Shown: positions 21,647-31,897 of the stretch, one piece after another
Layout of the letters: every line of letters starts with the position of its first letter
Position numbering within the stretch: position 1 is the stretch's first letter
From: Brachionus manjavacas
Lineage: Eukaryota > Rotifera > Eurotatoria > Ploima > Brachionidae
Direction of reading: 5' to 3'
NCBI GenBank assembly: GCA_019054805.1
Contig: JAHQIY010000007.1
Coordinates: forward strand, 3,105,501-3,169,500
Length of the DNA stretch: 64,000 nucleotides
The notes under the pieces: model-generated
Told to the model about the DNA's origin: nothing
The model's input: the letters and a program-made list of their open reading frames with translations, nothing else
Database searches by the model: none
Program-made: the position numbers and the translations under genes

Positions 21647-24600
21647 TTAACAAAGAAAATATTTAGAAGAATTAAAAGGTGTCAATAAAACAAAAAAAAA
21701 GAGCCAATAGTTCAAAATCATGCCACGCACTGACGAATTTATTATCGGGTAAAAAAAATCGCCAGGGAGTGTAGCTTGTGGTCTGGCCATCTTACTTTCA
21801 GAGTATAAAGGTGGCTGACTGACATCAACAAAAACTACTCGAGTAGACACTTTTATCATCAAATTATTTATATCGATACAAAATTGTCCTGATTGACAGG
21901 TAATTATGATATCAGTCTTTTCATTCCAATCAAATGAAACATATTGAATTTTAGACTGAGGATTAGCCACATTCCCAACTAAGGCATAAGCTATTTGAAT
22001 TGTGGTACCGATACGAACAGACTTACAAACACCATTTAAGTTGCTGATTCCAGGCTAAAAATAGAATGTTAGATAAATTAAAAATTACCTTTTTCTTACC
22101 TGAGAACCACTGTTTATGATTTGAGTCCAATTACTCGGATCGGAAGTAGCGAAAGGTGAAAAGCGAATTGCGCGTTTGTCTTTTGCAGTTCCCAATAAAA
22201 ATTCGTCAATTGCATCTTGAACAAGCTGACAAAAGTTATCTGAAATTGGATCAAAAGTTGGAGTTGGCCTTCAAAACAAAATTTAGTTGCAAAGTCCATT
22301 TTTTTTTAAATATAATATTTTTTTTTATTTAACATTTTTTTTGATACTATCAAAAAATACTTGATACTATATAAAATTGTGTATAAATTTAAAAAAAATT
22401 TAAAATTTTATTTAACTAACTTACATCAGTACGAATGAATTTTTATTTTGGAAAACTTTAAAAATATCTAAGTCCTGTTTAGATAAAAAAGTCACCTTAA
22501 TATACCCTCGTAAATTTCCGCTTTTTTAAAAGAATTTCATAAATAAGAAAAGTTTTTTGTATTTTTTAAAAGGTTGCGAACTGTGAATCACAATTTTATT
22601 TTTTCAAAAAAAAAGATTATTAAAATGATACAGAAATTTCAATTTTATTTAAATTCAAATTTAAATAAACTATTCAGCAACATTTTTAGATTAATAAAAA
22701 TATAAATTTTTTATTGAGTATAGAATTTAAGAGGGCTTTTCAAGTTCGTTTCAATTCGATCATTTCAACTCAGAAAAACTTGAATAACTTTTTTACTAAA
22801 AGAGATAATTTAGTTCTGTAAAATGCTCAATGGTTAAGCAACTTTTCTTAATTCAAAAATATATGTCTGCAAAAACTCTGCAATGTAATTGCACACTTGA
22901 TTGGAATACTTTTTAATGGGCTGCAAAATGCAGAAAATTGCAGAGTATTTTGCAGACTTTTTTTACTGCATTAAGCAAATTTGCTTATAAATAAGCATTT
23001 TACATAACTGAATTATCTCTTTTAGTAAAAAAGTTATTCAAGTTTTTCTGAATTGAAATGATCGAATGGAAACAAACTTCACAACTCCAATTTAAGAGAA
23101 ATTCTTTCCGTTTTGAATTTTGGTAATTTTAAAGTAAGTTAAGTCTTGATAAAAAATTTTATTCGAAATTTTTTTACGAAGTGATAATTTAAATATTTTA
23201 TTCTGTGATTTTGTTTAAATCGAATCTTTCATTATTTTTAACTTATTAATTTCTGATCAACTAAACTAATTGATGATATAAGATGATATCAGGCTTTTGT
23301 CCCTTCTTCATATCAGCTGATATTTTTTATTTTTTTTGATGTATTTTACTCAATTTTGTACTTTTTTGATATTTATTTTTTTTCAATCGCTAGGCTGAAA
23401 AGAAGGACTTAGTTCCATTCTGTGTGGCCTGAGGTTTACCTCAAATTATTTATTAAATAAATAAAATTAAAAATATCAGCACCAAAGTTTATTTTATGAT
23501 ATGTTCTTTATTTTAAAAATTCTAACAATTTCTTTGAATATTTTCAAATTCCATTTTATTATTAATTATTTTACTTTTCCAAATTTTAAAAAATTTACAT
23601 TTTCGATTAATTTAAATTGAAATATTTTTTACTGGTATCAGCTAATATCAATTGATAACTCTTTTAAAATTTTTAAATATAACTAGTAGATTATCAATAA
23701 AATCTAATAAAAAAAGATATTAATTAAGTAATTAAGTTAAAAATTAAAACTTACCTAAAAAAACATTCTGTAACTATGTTTTCTTGAAATTTTACATTCG
23801 CTCTTGAACTGTCGTCATTTTGACACATGCCTTGAGAATTGGGCATAAAATAAGTCAATTTGTTGGATCTATCTGAAGGTTGGGCTGTAGAGCCCACAAC
23901 AATCGGTTTCCCTCTTAAGTATCCTGGGTTCCCACTCAATTTTAGGTTATTTATTGTATCAAAATTGCTAAACTCAATAGATTCGGGAACAAATGTAACT
24001 TCAAATATCTGCTCGAAAAATTTTGTATTTGTATTGATATTTATTTCATTTTTAAAAACGACATCTAATCCAGCTTGAACAATACCTGTAGCACTGTTAA
24101 ATCTAAATATATAAGACACGCTCTTAACTAGATTGGTGCATATACCATTAATTAAACTCGGTTCTAATTTGCTTTCGCACTCATTTAGATCGATTTCTAA
24201 TCCATTTTCATCGGTGCACAATCTAATATCTAATTGTTTCAAATAATTGTCATTACAATTGTTATAATAATCAAATGGATTGGTAACTGATCCAGCGTTT
24301 TCCAAACAATTTTCAAGAGATTTTGGTTTCTTAAAATTTTAATTTAAAATTTTTCTAAAACAAATAAAATATTTAAATTTTAATTATTACTCGAATGAAT
24401 TTTGGTCCATTTAGAAAATACTTTAGACTAAGGGATGAAGTTTTAGCCTTGGAGCATTCATCTATTAAATCTTGTGGACTCACTAAGCAATTTGAAGTTT
24501 TGTCCTGATAATGATAGACAGGTGGTCCAGATCTACATACCGAGCCAACTTGTATAGGTAAGCTCAAAACACTCAATATGTTTGTTTGAAATATTGCGTA

Positions 24601-25206
24601 AACATAATTATCTCTATTGAATGGATTGTCTGATGATGGCAAATCAAACGAGTGCTTAACTGCTTGAGGTGCTATGGAATTAGCTACCAATGTGATAAAT
24701 GTATCTTTTATCTCAATTGAATCTGTCAATGGAGCAAGGTAGTAATTCAAACTTAGAGCTAAAATAAAAATGTATTTTTTCATTAAAATACTATTTTTTT
24801 TTACTATTATTCACGTCTACACAAACCAAATCACCCAATGTAGTTATAATGTATGGAGTGTTGGATAAAAAAAGTGCGCTATTCGGTATGCACCATTGTT
24901 TAGTTATGCTTTTATGAAAAAAATTATTTAAAATTAATTAGGCATTATATATTTTTATTTACTTATTAGTGTTCTGTGAACATCTAAAAACATCCAAGTC
25001 TGCTTGAGAACAATCACTGTCACAGCAGCAATTTAGATCACAGTGGCTAAGGGTCAAATCGCAGTTACATTTTCCTATATCTTTAAGATCATTTATTAAA
25101 ACATTTGATCAAAAAAGAAATAAAATTTACCATTGGGATTAGTTGTTTGAGCTTGAATAATGATAATGATATTTAGAGATAAAAAAACAAAATAAAATAT
25201 GGACAT
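21647..25206 (-). CDS. tectonic family protein, copy A (upstream paralogue)
   Basis: Ciliary transition-zone protein of the tectonic (DUF1619) family. The start at 25206 gives the signal peptide MSILYFVFLSLNIIIIIQAQ. The cysteine-rich signature follows as GKCNCDLTLSHCDLNCCCDS then DCSQADLDVFRCSQ. Next come CIPNSALFLSNTPYIITTLG and CVDVNNT, joined by splicing to LSLNYYLAPLTDSIEIKDTF. A large exon (24305-23755) holds GICTNLVKSVSYIFRFNS, LSGNPGYLRGKPIVVGS and NIVTECFF. It joins in frame, across a 1486-nt intron, to RPTPTFDPISDNFCQLVQDA at 22268. The last exons give GVCKSVRIGTTIQIAYALVG and STRVVFVDVSQPP, and the protein ends with a hydrophobic tail at 21647. It matches copy B segment by segment. 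All joins I checked keep frame. A perfect X-box lies about 110 bp upstream. Confidence 0.87.
22733..23088. mobile_element. 356-bp MULE-type MITE in a tectonic A intron
   Basis: A perfect 9-bp target duplication AATTTAAGA flanks it (22724-22732 and 23089-23097). Terminal inverted repeats of about 100 bp start GGGCTTTTC (left) and GGAGTTGTG (right). They share AAGTT, TTCGATCATTTCAA, TCAGAAAAACTTGAATAACT and TTTTTACTAAAAGAGATAAT. The centre has AACTCTGCAATGTAATTGCA and its near mirror AAAATTGCAGAGTATTTTGC. No coding. The 9-bp duplication and GG ends point to mobilisation by a MULE. Confidence 0.9.
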
Positions 25207-25317
25207 CTTATTCCTAATGTTCAAAAATGAATTTTTCATGTAGTTCAAAATGTAAAATGTTGTTTTTAAATTAGTCAGTGGAATTTCAAATTTTTCTGAA
25301 AAATCTGTCTTAAACTC

Positions 25318-25331
25318 GTTTCTATGGAAAC
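25318..25331 (+). promoter_or_regulatory. X-box (RFX binding site) upstream of tectonic copy A
   Basis: GTTTCTATGGAAAC, which fits the X-box consensus GTHNYYATRRNAAC at every position and is a near-perfect inverted repeat. It lies 112-125 bp upstream of the tectonic A start codon (25206, minus strand). RFX factors use such sites to drive ciliary genes in animals. Confidence 0.75.
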
Positions 25332-25429
25332 ATCGAACATTGAAAAATGAAATTTTATTGTCCTTTTTGATATCAAAGATATTTTTAGAATAGTAAGATT
25401 TTTAGAATAATTATTTAGAAAGTACTATT

Positions 25430-25740
25430 TTTTCATACCGCCTAGTCAAACATTTTATAGAGATTTTTGGTAGCATCTTTAAAGATTCTTTAAAAAATCT
25501 CTAAAATTTGGCCCGTTTTGAAGAAAAAATAGAGAAAATTTAGAGATAAAAAAATTCATTAATGTAAGTGAAAAAGCCTTTTTATTTTTTCTAAATACTT
25601 TGTAATATTATTAATTTGTTTACCGCGTCAAAAAGTTTTTAGAGATTTTTTGTAGTTTCTTTTCAGAATCTTTAAAATATTTAGTGAATAACTAATTAGA
25701 GAAAATGTTGAGATATTTTGGAGAAGTGGTAGATTTTAAA
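25430..25740. repeat. degenerate direct repeat, two copies
   Basis: Copy 1 begins at about 25436 (ACCGCCTAGTCAAACATTTT, then TAGAGATTTTTGGTAG). Copy 2 begins at about 25622 (ACCGCGTCAAAAAGTTTTTA, then GAGATTTTTTGTAG). Both go on to AGAATCTTTAAAA-like and AGAGAAAA words. Spacing is about 185 bp. No coding. Confidence 0.5.
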
Positions 25741-26375
25741 ATGTCTCTTTTCATTATTGTTTATATGATTTAAATTTTTTTATTTTATCAAGCTATTCTC
25801 TCGATTATTTTTTTAAGATTTAATAAAACTGATACATGTAAGTAATCTTTATATCATCTAGTTTAGGAAATAAAAATAATTCCTATCCGACTTTTAAATT
25901 GGAGCATTTATTTTACTGATCAATAAATTTTGCATAATCTGTATGGTCTCATCAATCTAGTCAATATTCATGAGAATAAACTTTTGAACCAAGAATAACA
26001 TTTAAGTTAAAAGTTTGAAAAGAGCGGAAAGATGATACTTAAGCGGTGCATCTAATTTTTAGATTATTTATCTCAAGAACTATTCCTAATAAATTAAACC
26101 AAAAAGCTTTTTAATTCTAACTTAATTGATAAATAGCTTTGATAAATAGGAATGAATAAAGCTATATGCTAATTTGCACCTTTCAATAAAAAAATTAGTG
26201 AGATTTGATAGAGGTTTCTTTTTTTTATTAAGAGGCGCAACAGTTCACTAGAGATAAATAGATAGATAGTTTTGGAGAGATGATCTCTCAAGGTTGTTCC
26301 GAAGCGAGGCCTCATACAACTTGAATTTTATTTTTTGGTTCAAAGAGCAGAGAGGAAAGAGAGAAGATATGGATA

Positions 26376-27530
26376 AAAAAAAATTATTCAAAGTCATTAG
26401 TCTCAAGCAGAGTTGTTTAAAAGTCACAAGTCTCAAGTCAAGTCAAAGTCAAGACTTTTTTTTTTTTTTTTTTCAAAATTCCAACCAAAGACTTTAAAAT
26501 TTTTTTTCAAAAAAAGTCCAAGTCAAGACTTTTTTTTTTTTTTTTTTTCAAAAGTCCAACCAAAGACTTTAAAATTTTTTTTCAAAAAAAGTCCAAGTCA
26601 AGACTTTTTTTTTTTTATTTTTCAAAAGTCCAACCAAAGACTTTAAAATTTTTTTTTCAAAAAAAGTCCAAGTCAAGACTTTTTTTTTTTTTTTTATTTT
26701 TCAAAAGTCCCACCAAAGACTTTAAAATTTTTTTTTCAAAAAAAAGTCCAAGTCAAAAAAAAGAGGAACATCTCTGTTGATCCAATTTTAAAATTGAAAA
26801 AAAAAACAATAAATTTTATTTTCTTTAATTTATTTTTGAAAATGGATTAAAAAAACATCCTTGAAAGATTTGAATTAATCTGTTCTTTGAAATGGAATGG
26901 TTCAAAGATAAATATTTGAGACTTTGCTTACTTTTTTTAGCAAAGTTATAAAAAACTTTATAATTTTTTTATTATTCTTTGTGTTCATCTGAAATTTTTT
27001 TGAATTTTAAATCTTTTTAGTATTACAGCAACAAAAGTAACTTGTGTTTAAGTAATGAAATCAAAAAGTGTCAATTGCTCCCTTCTTACTCCACCAGATA
27101 TTATAAAATTAAATCTAGTCTAGTAATTGAAAAATATAGGCCCTTGGCAGGAAGAAGAAAATTCTATTAACAAGGAAAGAACCATTCCATGTAGCTCAAG
27201 TCAACTAACTTTGATTGAAATTTTCTGAGATGATTGAAAGTTTAAAAAAAAAGAGCAAATAAATTTTATTAAAAAAAAAAAAAAATTTAAAAGTCCTGAC
27301 TTTTTTTTTGAAAAAAAAAATTTAAAAGTCCTGACTTGGACTTTGAAAAAAAAAAAAAAACAAAAAAGTCCTGACTTGGACTTTTTTTTTGAAAAAAAAA
27401 ATTTAAAAGTCCTGACTTGGACTTTGAAAAAAAAAAAAAAAAAAAAAGTCCTGACTTGGACTTTTTTTTTGATGACTTAGACTTTTTTTTGGGACTTTTA
27501 AACAACTCTGGTCTCAAGTCAAATCCAAGT
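26376..27530. repeat. 1.1-kb foldback element with 75-bp tandem repeats in its arms
   Basis: The left arm starts with CAGAGTTGTTTAAAAGTC. The right arm ends with GACTTTTAAACAACTCTG, its exact reverse complement. Inside the left arm (26447-26757) a unit of about 75 bp (AGTCCAAGTCAAGACTTT, poly-T, then CAAAAGTCCAACCAAAGACT, then TTAAAA, poly-T) repeats four times. The right arm (27282-27490) has related units in the opposite sense (AAAAGTCCTGACTTGGACTT). The middle (26760-27280) is AT-rich with no gene. ORFs predicted here, rich in Lys, Ser and Phe, are translations of the repeat. Confidence 0.85.
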
Positions 27531-27576
27531 CTTGATTTAGAATTTTTTTCAAGCCTCTTTCGAATTTAATTTCATA

Positions 27577-27652
27577 AACAACCTGGAACGGACAAAAATT
27601 CATGTGACTGTGATCATGACTGATAATGATCGTTTTGTAGTTCCAGGTTGTT
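27577..27652. repeat. 13-bp perfect stem with 50-nt loop
   Basis: AACAACCTGGAAC (27577-27589) and GTTCCAGGTTGTT (27640-27652) are exact reverse complements. The loop holds TGATCATGACTGATAATGAT. It lies just outside the right arm of the foldback element. Possibly the terminal repeats of a tiny transposon remnant. Confidence 0.6.
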
Positions 27653-27859
27653 ATTTTGACGGTCTAGTTTTAAACCAAGTTGGCGGTCTGGTTTAAGGCA
27701 TTTTCACTGGAAATTAAAGTCCAAGTCCGGACTTTAAAAAAATAATTTCTGGTCCGGTCTTTGAGTTCACTAAAGACTTGTCACTTTTTATTTTTTTTAA
27801 TGTTTTCTTGAAAATGTTTTACCTTTTTTCATTTTGTTGATACAGTGGTGATTTGCTTT

Positions 27860-28080
27860 TTGTATTTACGTAAATTTACGTAAAATCCTAAAAGTCCAAA
27901 AAAATTCGAATAAATACAAAAAAATTCGATTTTTTAAGTTTTTTTTAAAAAAATATGCAAAATAAATTCCAAAAAAAATTTACCATTTTTTACGTAAATT
28001 TACGTAAATTGATAGTAAAAAAAAGTAAATTCTGGTAAAAAGAAGTAAAAAATGGTAAATGAAAGTAAAATAAACCGGTT
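27860..28080. repeat. TTTACGTAAATTTACGTAAA repeats
   Basis: Two blocks of tandem TTTACGTAAA, itself a palindrome, at about 27886 and 27990. They are followed by GGTAAAAAGAAGTAAAAAAT-type repeats to 28080. Related words occur at 6960-7140. No coding. Confidence 0.55.
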
Positions 28081-28309
28081 TTTGATATTTTAGAATAAGA
28101 TTTATTGATTAACCTTAAATTTTTTTTGATAACTAAATTAATTAAGTCTTTTGAAATTTATTAATGAAATTTTGTTCTTTTTAAATTCAATTTTTTCATT
28201 CACATTAACTAAATTAAACATAAAAAAAAAAGTAAACAATTATGGTTTTTTGGAAGCCTGGTCCATTTTCAGGCTATCAGAAGCCTTCTTCCAACAACTA
28301 GCAAAAGTA

Positions 28310-29371
28310 CTATTTTTTGGCACAAATTTTAGTAGCTCTCCGAAAATTAGCCATAAATAGATTTTTTTTTGAAAACCAAGTATTTTTTAAATTACTTTTA
28401 ATGTCCAACATAACATGGCTATATTTTTTCTGATAGTAACCAAGAGTTTTATCTGGGTCTTCTTTAAAACGTTCTTTCAATTGATCCCTCAATGAATTAG
28501 AAAATTCTTTGTTGTTTACTTAATTCCAAAAAGAAAATGAGTACGAATTTTTTAAATACAATAAAGCTTTTTTTGGCAACGCGCTCAAAAAAAACTTTTA
28601 AATTCACCAAAAAAATAAATTGCAAATTGCTTCACTGCCAGAGTCATCAGGCTCATCACTTGAACTTGAAGAAGTCTCCTGAGTTTTTCGTTTTTGTTGA
28701 GGTGAGTTTACTTGAACTTGGCTTGAATTAGCAACACCTAAAATATGTTTTGAACTCTTGGTTGTCTTCAGCAATTTTTTTAATGCTAGAATTGAGATTG
28801 AAGAGACTTTCATTTATATTTAAAAGTGTCTTTTCTAAATTCACATTGGTGCCATTAGATTTTTCTTTCAATTTCCCAGTCTTAGGTATTAGTAAATATA
28901 AAATATATAATAATACTTATAAATAATTTAAACATATACTTTGTTTTTTGGTACTTTGAATATCTTATTCGACTGAATTACGGCGTCAACAATCAAGTGG
29001 TTGCTGTCAATTTCATGCACAAATTTTATAGTAGTATTTTTTATAAACTAAGAAAAATCGAGCAATAAAAAAAGCACATAGTTAAACAATTTTCAGTCAG
29101 TTTATTACCTCTTCTCTATCTGTCGGTTCAATTATTTTCGAAACTTCCACACTACCAGCGACCTTATGAAGGTGATGGAATGGATGTTTTTCATTTGGTA
29201 TTAAAAACTCAATCGCTAACATTTCAATTTCTTCTTCAATTTTATCCTTTTTTTTTGAGTTTTTTTAGGGGCCTCTTTTTCAGAGAGTGATTCACTTTCT
29301 GTCACCTCTTCTCTTAACTTTTTAGCTTTGGGTTTCGGCTTTGAATTAGATTTCTTGGCTTTAGAACTCAT
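28310..29371 (-). pseudogene. uncharacterised Lys/Ser-rich gene with two frameshifts
   Basis: I do not recognise the family. From ATG 29371 it reads a basic N-terminus (MSSKAKKSNSKPKPKAKKLR then EEVTESESLSEKEAP). In a run of nine A's near 29265 the frame must shift by one to continue as EMLAIEFLIPNEKHPFHHLH. Splicing gives FIKNTTIKFVHEIDSNHLIV, then TGKLKEKSNGTNVNLEKTLL and a predicted coiled segment. A second shift near 28760 leads to HILGVANSSQVQVNSPQQKR and an acidic Ser tract. The last exon holds SLRDQLKERFKEDPDKTLGY and ends at 28310. Splice sites at 29110 and 28900 look good, so it was once a real gene. It is either a recent pseudogene or carries homopolymer errors in the sequence. Confidence 0.5.
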
Positions 29372-29898
29372 TAATTGCAACAACTAAATTTTAGAATGAA
29401 TTTTAAAATTTTAGAATAGTCTTTAGAATATACATTATTGTATTCTAAGATTATACAATTTTATTTTAAAGCTAAAAGAAAGATCGAGTGAATCATGCTT
29501 TCAAAAATGTGACTTCAAATTCATTTAAATTCACTATGAACATATTATAATCTCAACAAAATTTCAAAAATGAAAGTTAGAAAACAAAAAAAAATAGTGA
29601 GAAATTTTTAAGAAAAAGAAGAAAAAGAGACACGAAGTTGTTTAAGTTTGAAAAGCAAATTTTGTTTCTTAACGAAAATAGAAAATGCGATCCTAAAAAA
29701 ATTAGAAGAGTTCTAAAATTAACTTGCTCAAAGAACACTTTACCATCAAACGCTGTAATTTTTTTTGAATGATTATTTATTATTTGATATTTAGTAATTA
29801 GTATAGTAGTAACTGGCACTAATAAATTTTGATAAAATATTTATTAAAAATAAATAGATGAAGTTTATATTTCTTAATTGATGGATTATTTCAAGTAT

Positions 29899-30001
29899 TA
29901 CCTTGCATATAAGCGACTTTGAGATAACACTATTTTCAGACTTTTTAATGTTAGCTCAGACCGAAAATATGTGTCTCTAGATAACGCTTGTATGCAAGGT
30001 A
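29899..30001. mobile_element. 99-bp TA-flanked miniature inverted-repeat element
   Basis: TA dinucleotides at 29899-29900 and 30000-30001 flank 99 bp whose ends are inverted repeats: CCTTGCATATAAGCG on the left and CCTTGCATACAAGCG in reverse complement on the right. Pairing continues loosely towards the centre (ATTTTC). TA duplication and size fit a Tc1/mariner-type MITE. A decayed Tc1/mariner transposase starts about 100 bp further on. Confidence 0.7.
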
Positions 30002-30109
30002 ATCATTAATGATTGTTTTCAAAACCATAGTTTGAATTATTTTTTAAAAATTTATTTGTTAAGTACATTAAAAAAATCATCGATAATCATTCAAAAAAAA
30101 GAAAAAAAC

Positions 30110-31144
30110 TAATCCTGTTACAAAAAAACAGTTGATTGATTTTATTAAGGTAAAAATTCTTTTAAATTAAGTTTTATATATTTTCTTTACAACGTAAATT
30201 TTAAGAAAAAGTCATTAGAAAACTATGGCTGTGTATCATCTACTGAACTAGCTTTTAAGATTGAAAGAGAATTAGGATTTCAAATAAGTAGTAGTACGGT
30301 TCGTAGATATCGTTTTAGTCTAGGTATTTATGTGCAGTAAATTCAATGGAGAAATTTTAAGATAAAAAAAAATATTTCTACTTTAGGTCTACGTTATCGT
30401 CGTTTAAGAAAATGCCCTTTATTGACTGATCTACATAAGATACAACGCCTTATTTGGTCCCTAAGTTACATAGATGCTGATTTTGAAAATTACATTTTTG
30501 TCGATGAGACCACAGTTAGAGTTTTTGAAAAACCGTTTTATCACTTAAGATTTCCTACAAGTTACCGTACTGCAATACCATGTTCATCAAAATTTGAGTC
30601 GAAACATATGGGCTGGAATATCATATAAGGGTGCAACAAATATTTCAGTAATGATTATGAATTTTTTTATCGTATTATTATTTTTAATAGTTAAATTAAA
30701 GATATTTAAGGAAAATCTCGATGCAGAATTATACCAAGAGATATTAGGTGAATTTCTATTGCCGTTTTGAGCAACCAAATACGATTTTTTTTTTAACTGC
30801 ATCAGGATAATGACCCTAAACATACTTCAGGGCTTTGTTAGACATATCTAGAAACTAATAACGTCTTATGGGTAATTTTAAATGTTCAAAAACTATGATT
30901 AAAAGGGGTAAAAATTTTTTGATTTTTTAAGATTAAGTCGCCACCAAAATCTCCAGATCTAAATCCAATTGAACTAGTTTGGAATGAAATGAAAACTTTT
31001 ATACGAAAAAAAAATATAAAAAACGATGACGACGCTAAACATGCAATAGAAGAGTTTCAAAAGTTATTAACAGTTGAAAAATGCAAATCATATATTAACC
31101 ATTTAAAAAAAGTTAAAATGAATTTTCAGTTAAAAATCAGTTGA
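30110..31144 (+). pseudogene. Tc1/mariner-type transposase with introns, decayed
   Basis: Exons joined across GT-AG introns give NPVTKKQLIDFIK, then an HTH segment (GCVSSTELAFKIERELGF, SSSTVRRYRFSLG), then LRYRRLRKCPLLTDLHKIQR. The DDE core has IFVDETTVRVF (first Asp), LHQDNDPKHTS (second Asp) and SPPKSPDLNPIELVWNEMK (Glu region), the standard Tc1 order. The C-terminus ends at 31144. Breaks: bases are missing near 30608, where the family has V-W-A-G-I-S-Y, so the frame slips, and a TAG lies after TSGLC. Introns are supported at about 30150-30204, 30321-30386 and 30871-30944, which is unusual for this superfamily. No matching terminal repeat was found downstream. Confidence 0.8.
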
Positions 31145-31406
31145 AGAAAAAACTTATTAAATTTTTGCTTATTATTAACTTAAAAATTATTTGAAAAATT
31201 AAAAAACTGTCATTTAATAATTAAATAAATTATAATGTATTAAAAAAAATTTTAATTTTAATTAAATAAAATTATTAATGACATTAATAATTTAAGTTTT
31301 TGATCAATTTTTGATGATCAAATCAAGTTTTAACTATGAAATAAATTGTTATTTCTAAATATAATTAATTTAATTATTTCAGAAAGGTTAAGGAAAAATA
31401 CGAAAG

Positions 31407-31720
31407 CTAGAGCTTTCTTATAGCCCAATTAAAAGGGATAATTAATTGAAAGTTTTTGCTTTTAAGTATTGTTTGGTTGTATCTATTGAGATTCAGTATG
31501 ATTTGATTTGTTTGTTCATTTATTTCATTTATTACTTGGTGGTTTTCTCCATTGATGATGATTTTGTCGTAGGAACTGTGAGTTAAATTTAAAAGCCATG
31601 GCTTTATCATTCCGATTTTTGCTTGTGAGTGAATAAGTTCAGTACTATTCATGTAGTCAGAGCTAAGGCAAAGGCGAAGAGTTTTGTTTTGGAGAATTTG
31701 AAGATAATATTTAAATATAA
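31407..31720 (-). pseudogene. non-LTR retrotransposon, reverse transcriptase C-terminal fragment
   Basis: The minus strand reads YYLQILQNKTLRLCLSSDYM then NSTELIHSQAKIGMIKPWL. It matches the segment after the reverse transcriptase of jockey/CR1-like LINEs, where L-Q-x-x-Q-N-K-x-L-R is followed by T-x-x-I-H-x-x-A-x-I. It ends in a stop at 31407. No RT catalytic motif is present, so this is a truncated 3' piece. Confidence 0.65.
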
Positions 31721-31736
31721 TTAAAACAGAGGTAAA

Positions 31737-31897
31737 TTTTTGGATTTAACATACTATGTTAAAAAAAAAGACTCTGCAATATCAAAATGAACATTGCTGA
31801 GTGCACACCATCTAAATGATACAATTTAAGTGAGTTGAATTTTGCAGACTTATGCAGAGTTTTCCTTCAGATTTCACAAAGTATGTTAAATCCAAAA
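31737..31897. mobile_element. 161-bp inverted-repeat element (MITE-like)
   Basis: Ends: TTTTTGGATTTAACATACT on the left, the same in reverse complement on the right. Inner words GACTCTGCAATAT and TTTTGCAGACTTATGCAGAG resemble the centre of the MITE at 22733-23088. No coding and no clear target duplication. Confidence 0.7.

Noticed and set aside
26413-26646. Lys/Ser/Phe-rich repeat proteins in both arms of the 26-27.5 kb repeat
   Set aside because: They are translations of a poly-T/AGTC tandem repeat; length changes with homopolymer slippage and there is no start or splice support.
26447-26757. Possible CRISPR-like array (regular units of about 75 bp)
   Set aside because: Units are contiguous tandem repeats with poly-T tracts, with no unique spacers, in an animal genome with introns.
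29577-29819. Minus-strand hydrophobic 80-codon ORF
   Set aside because: Low-complexity Phe/Leu-rich translation of an A-rich stretch; no domain or splice support.
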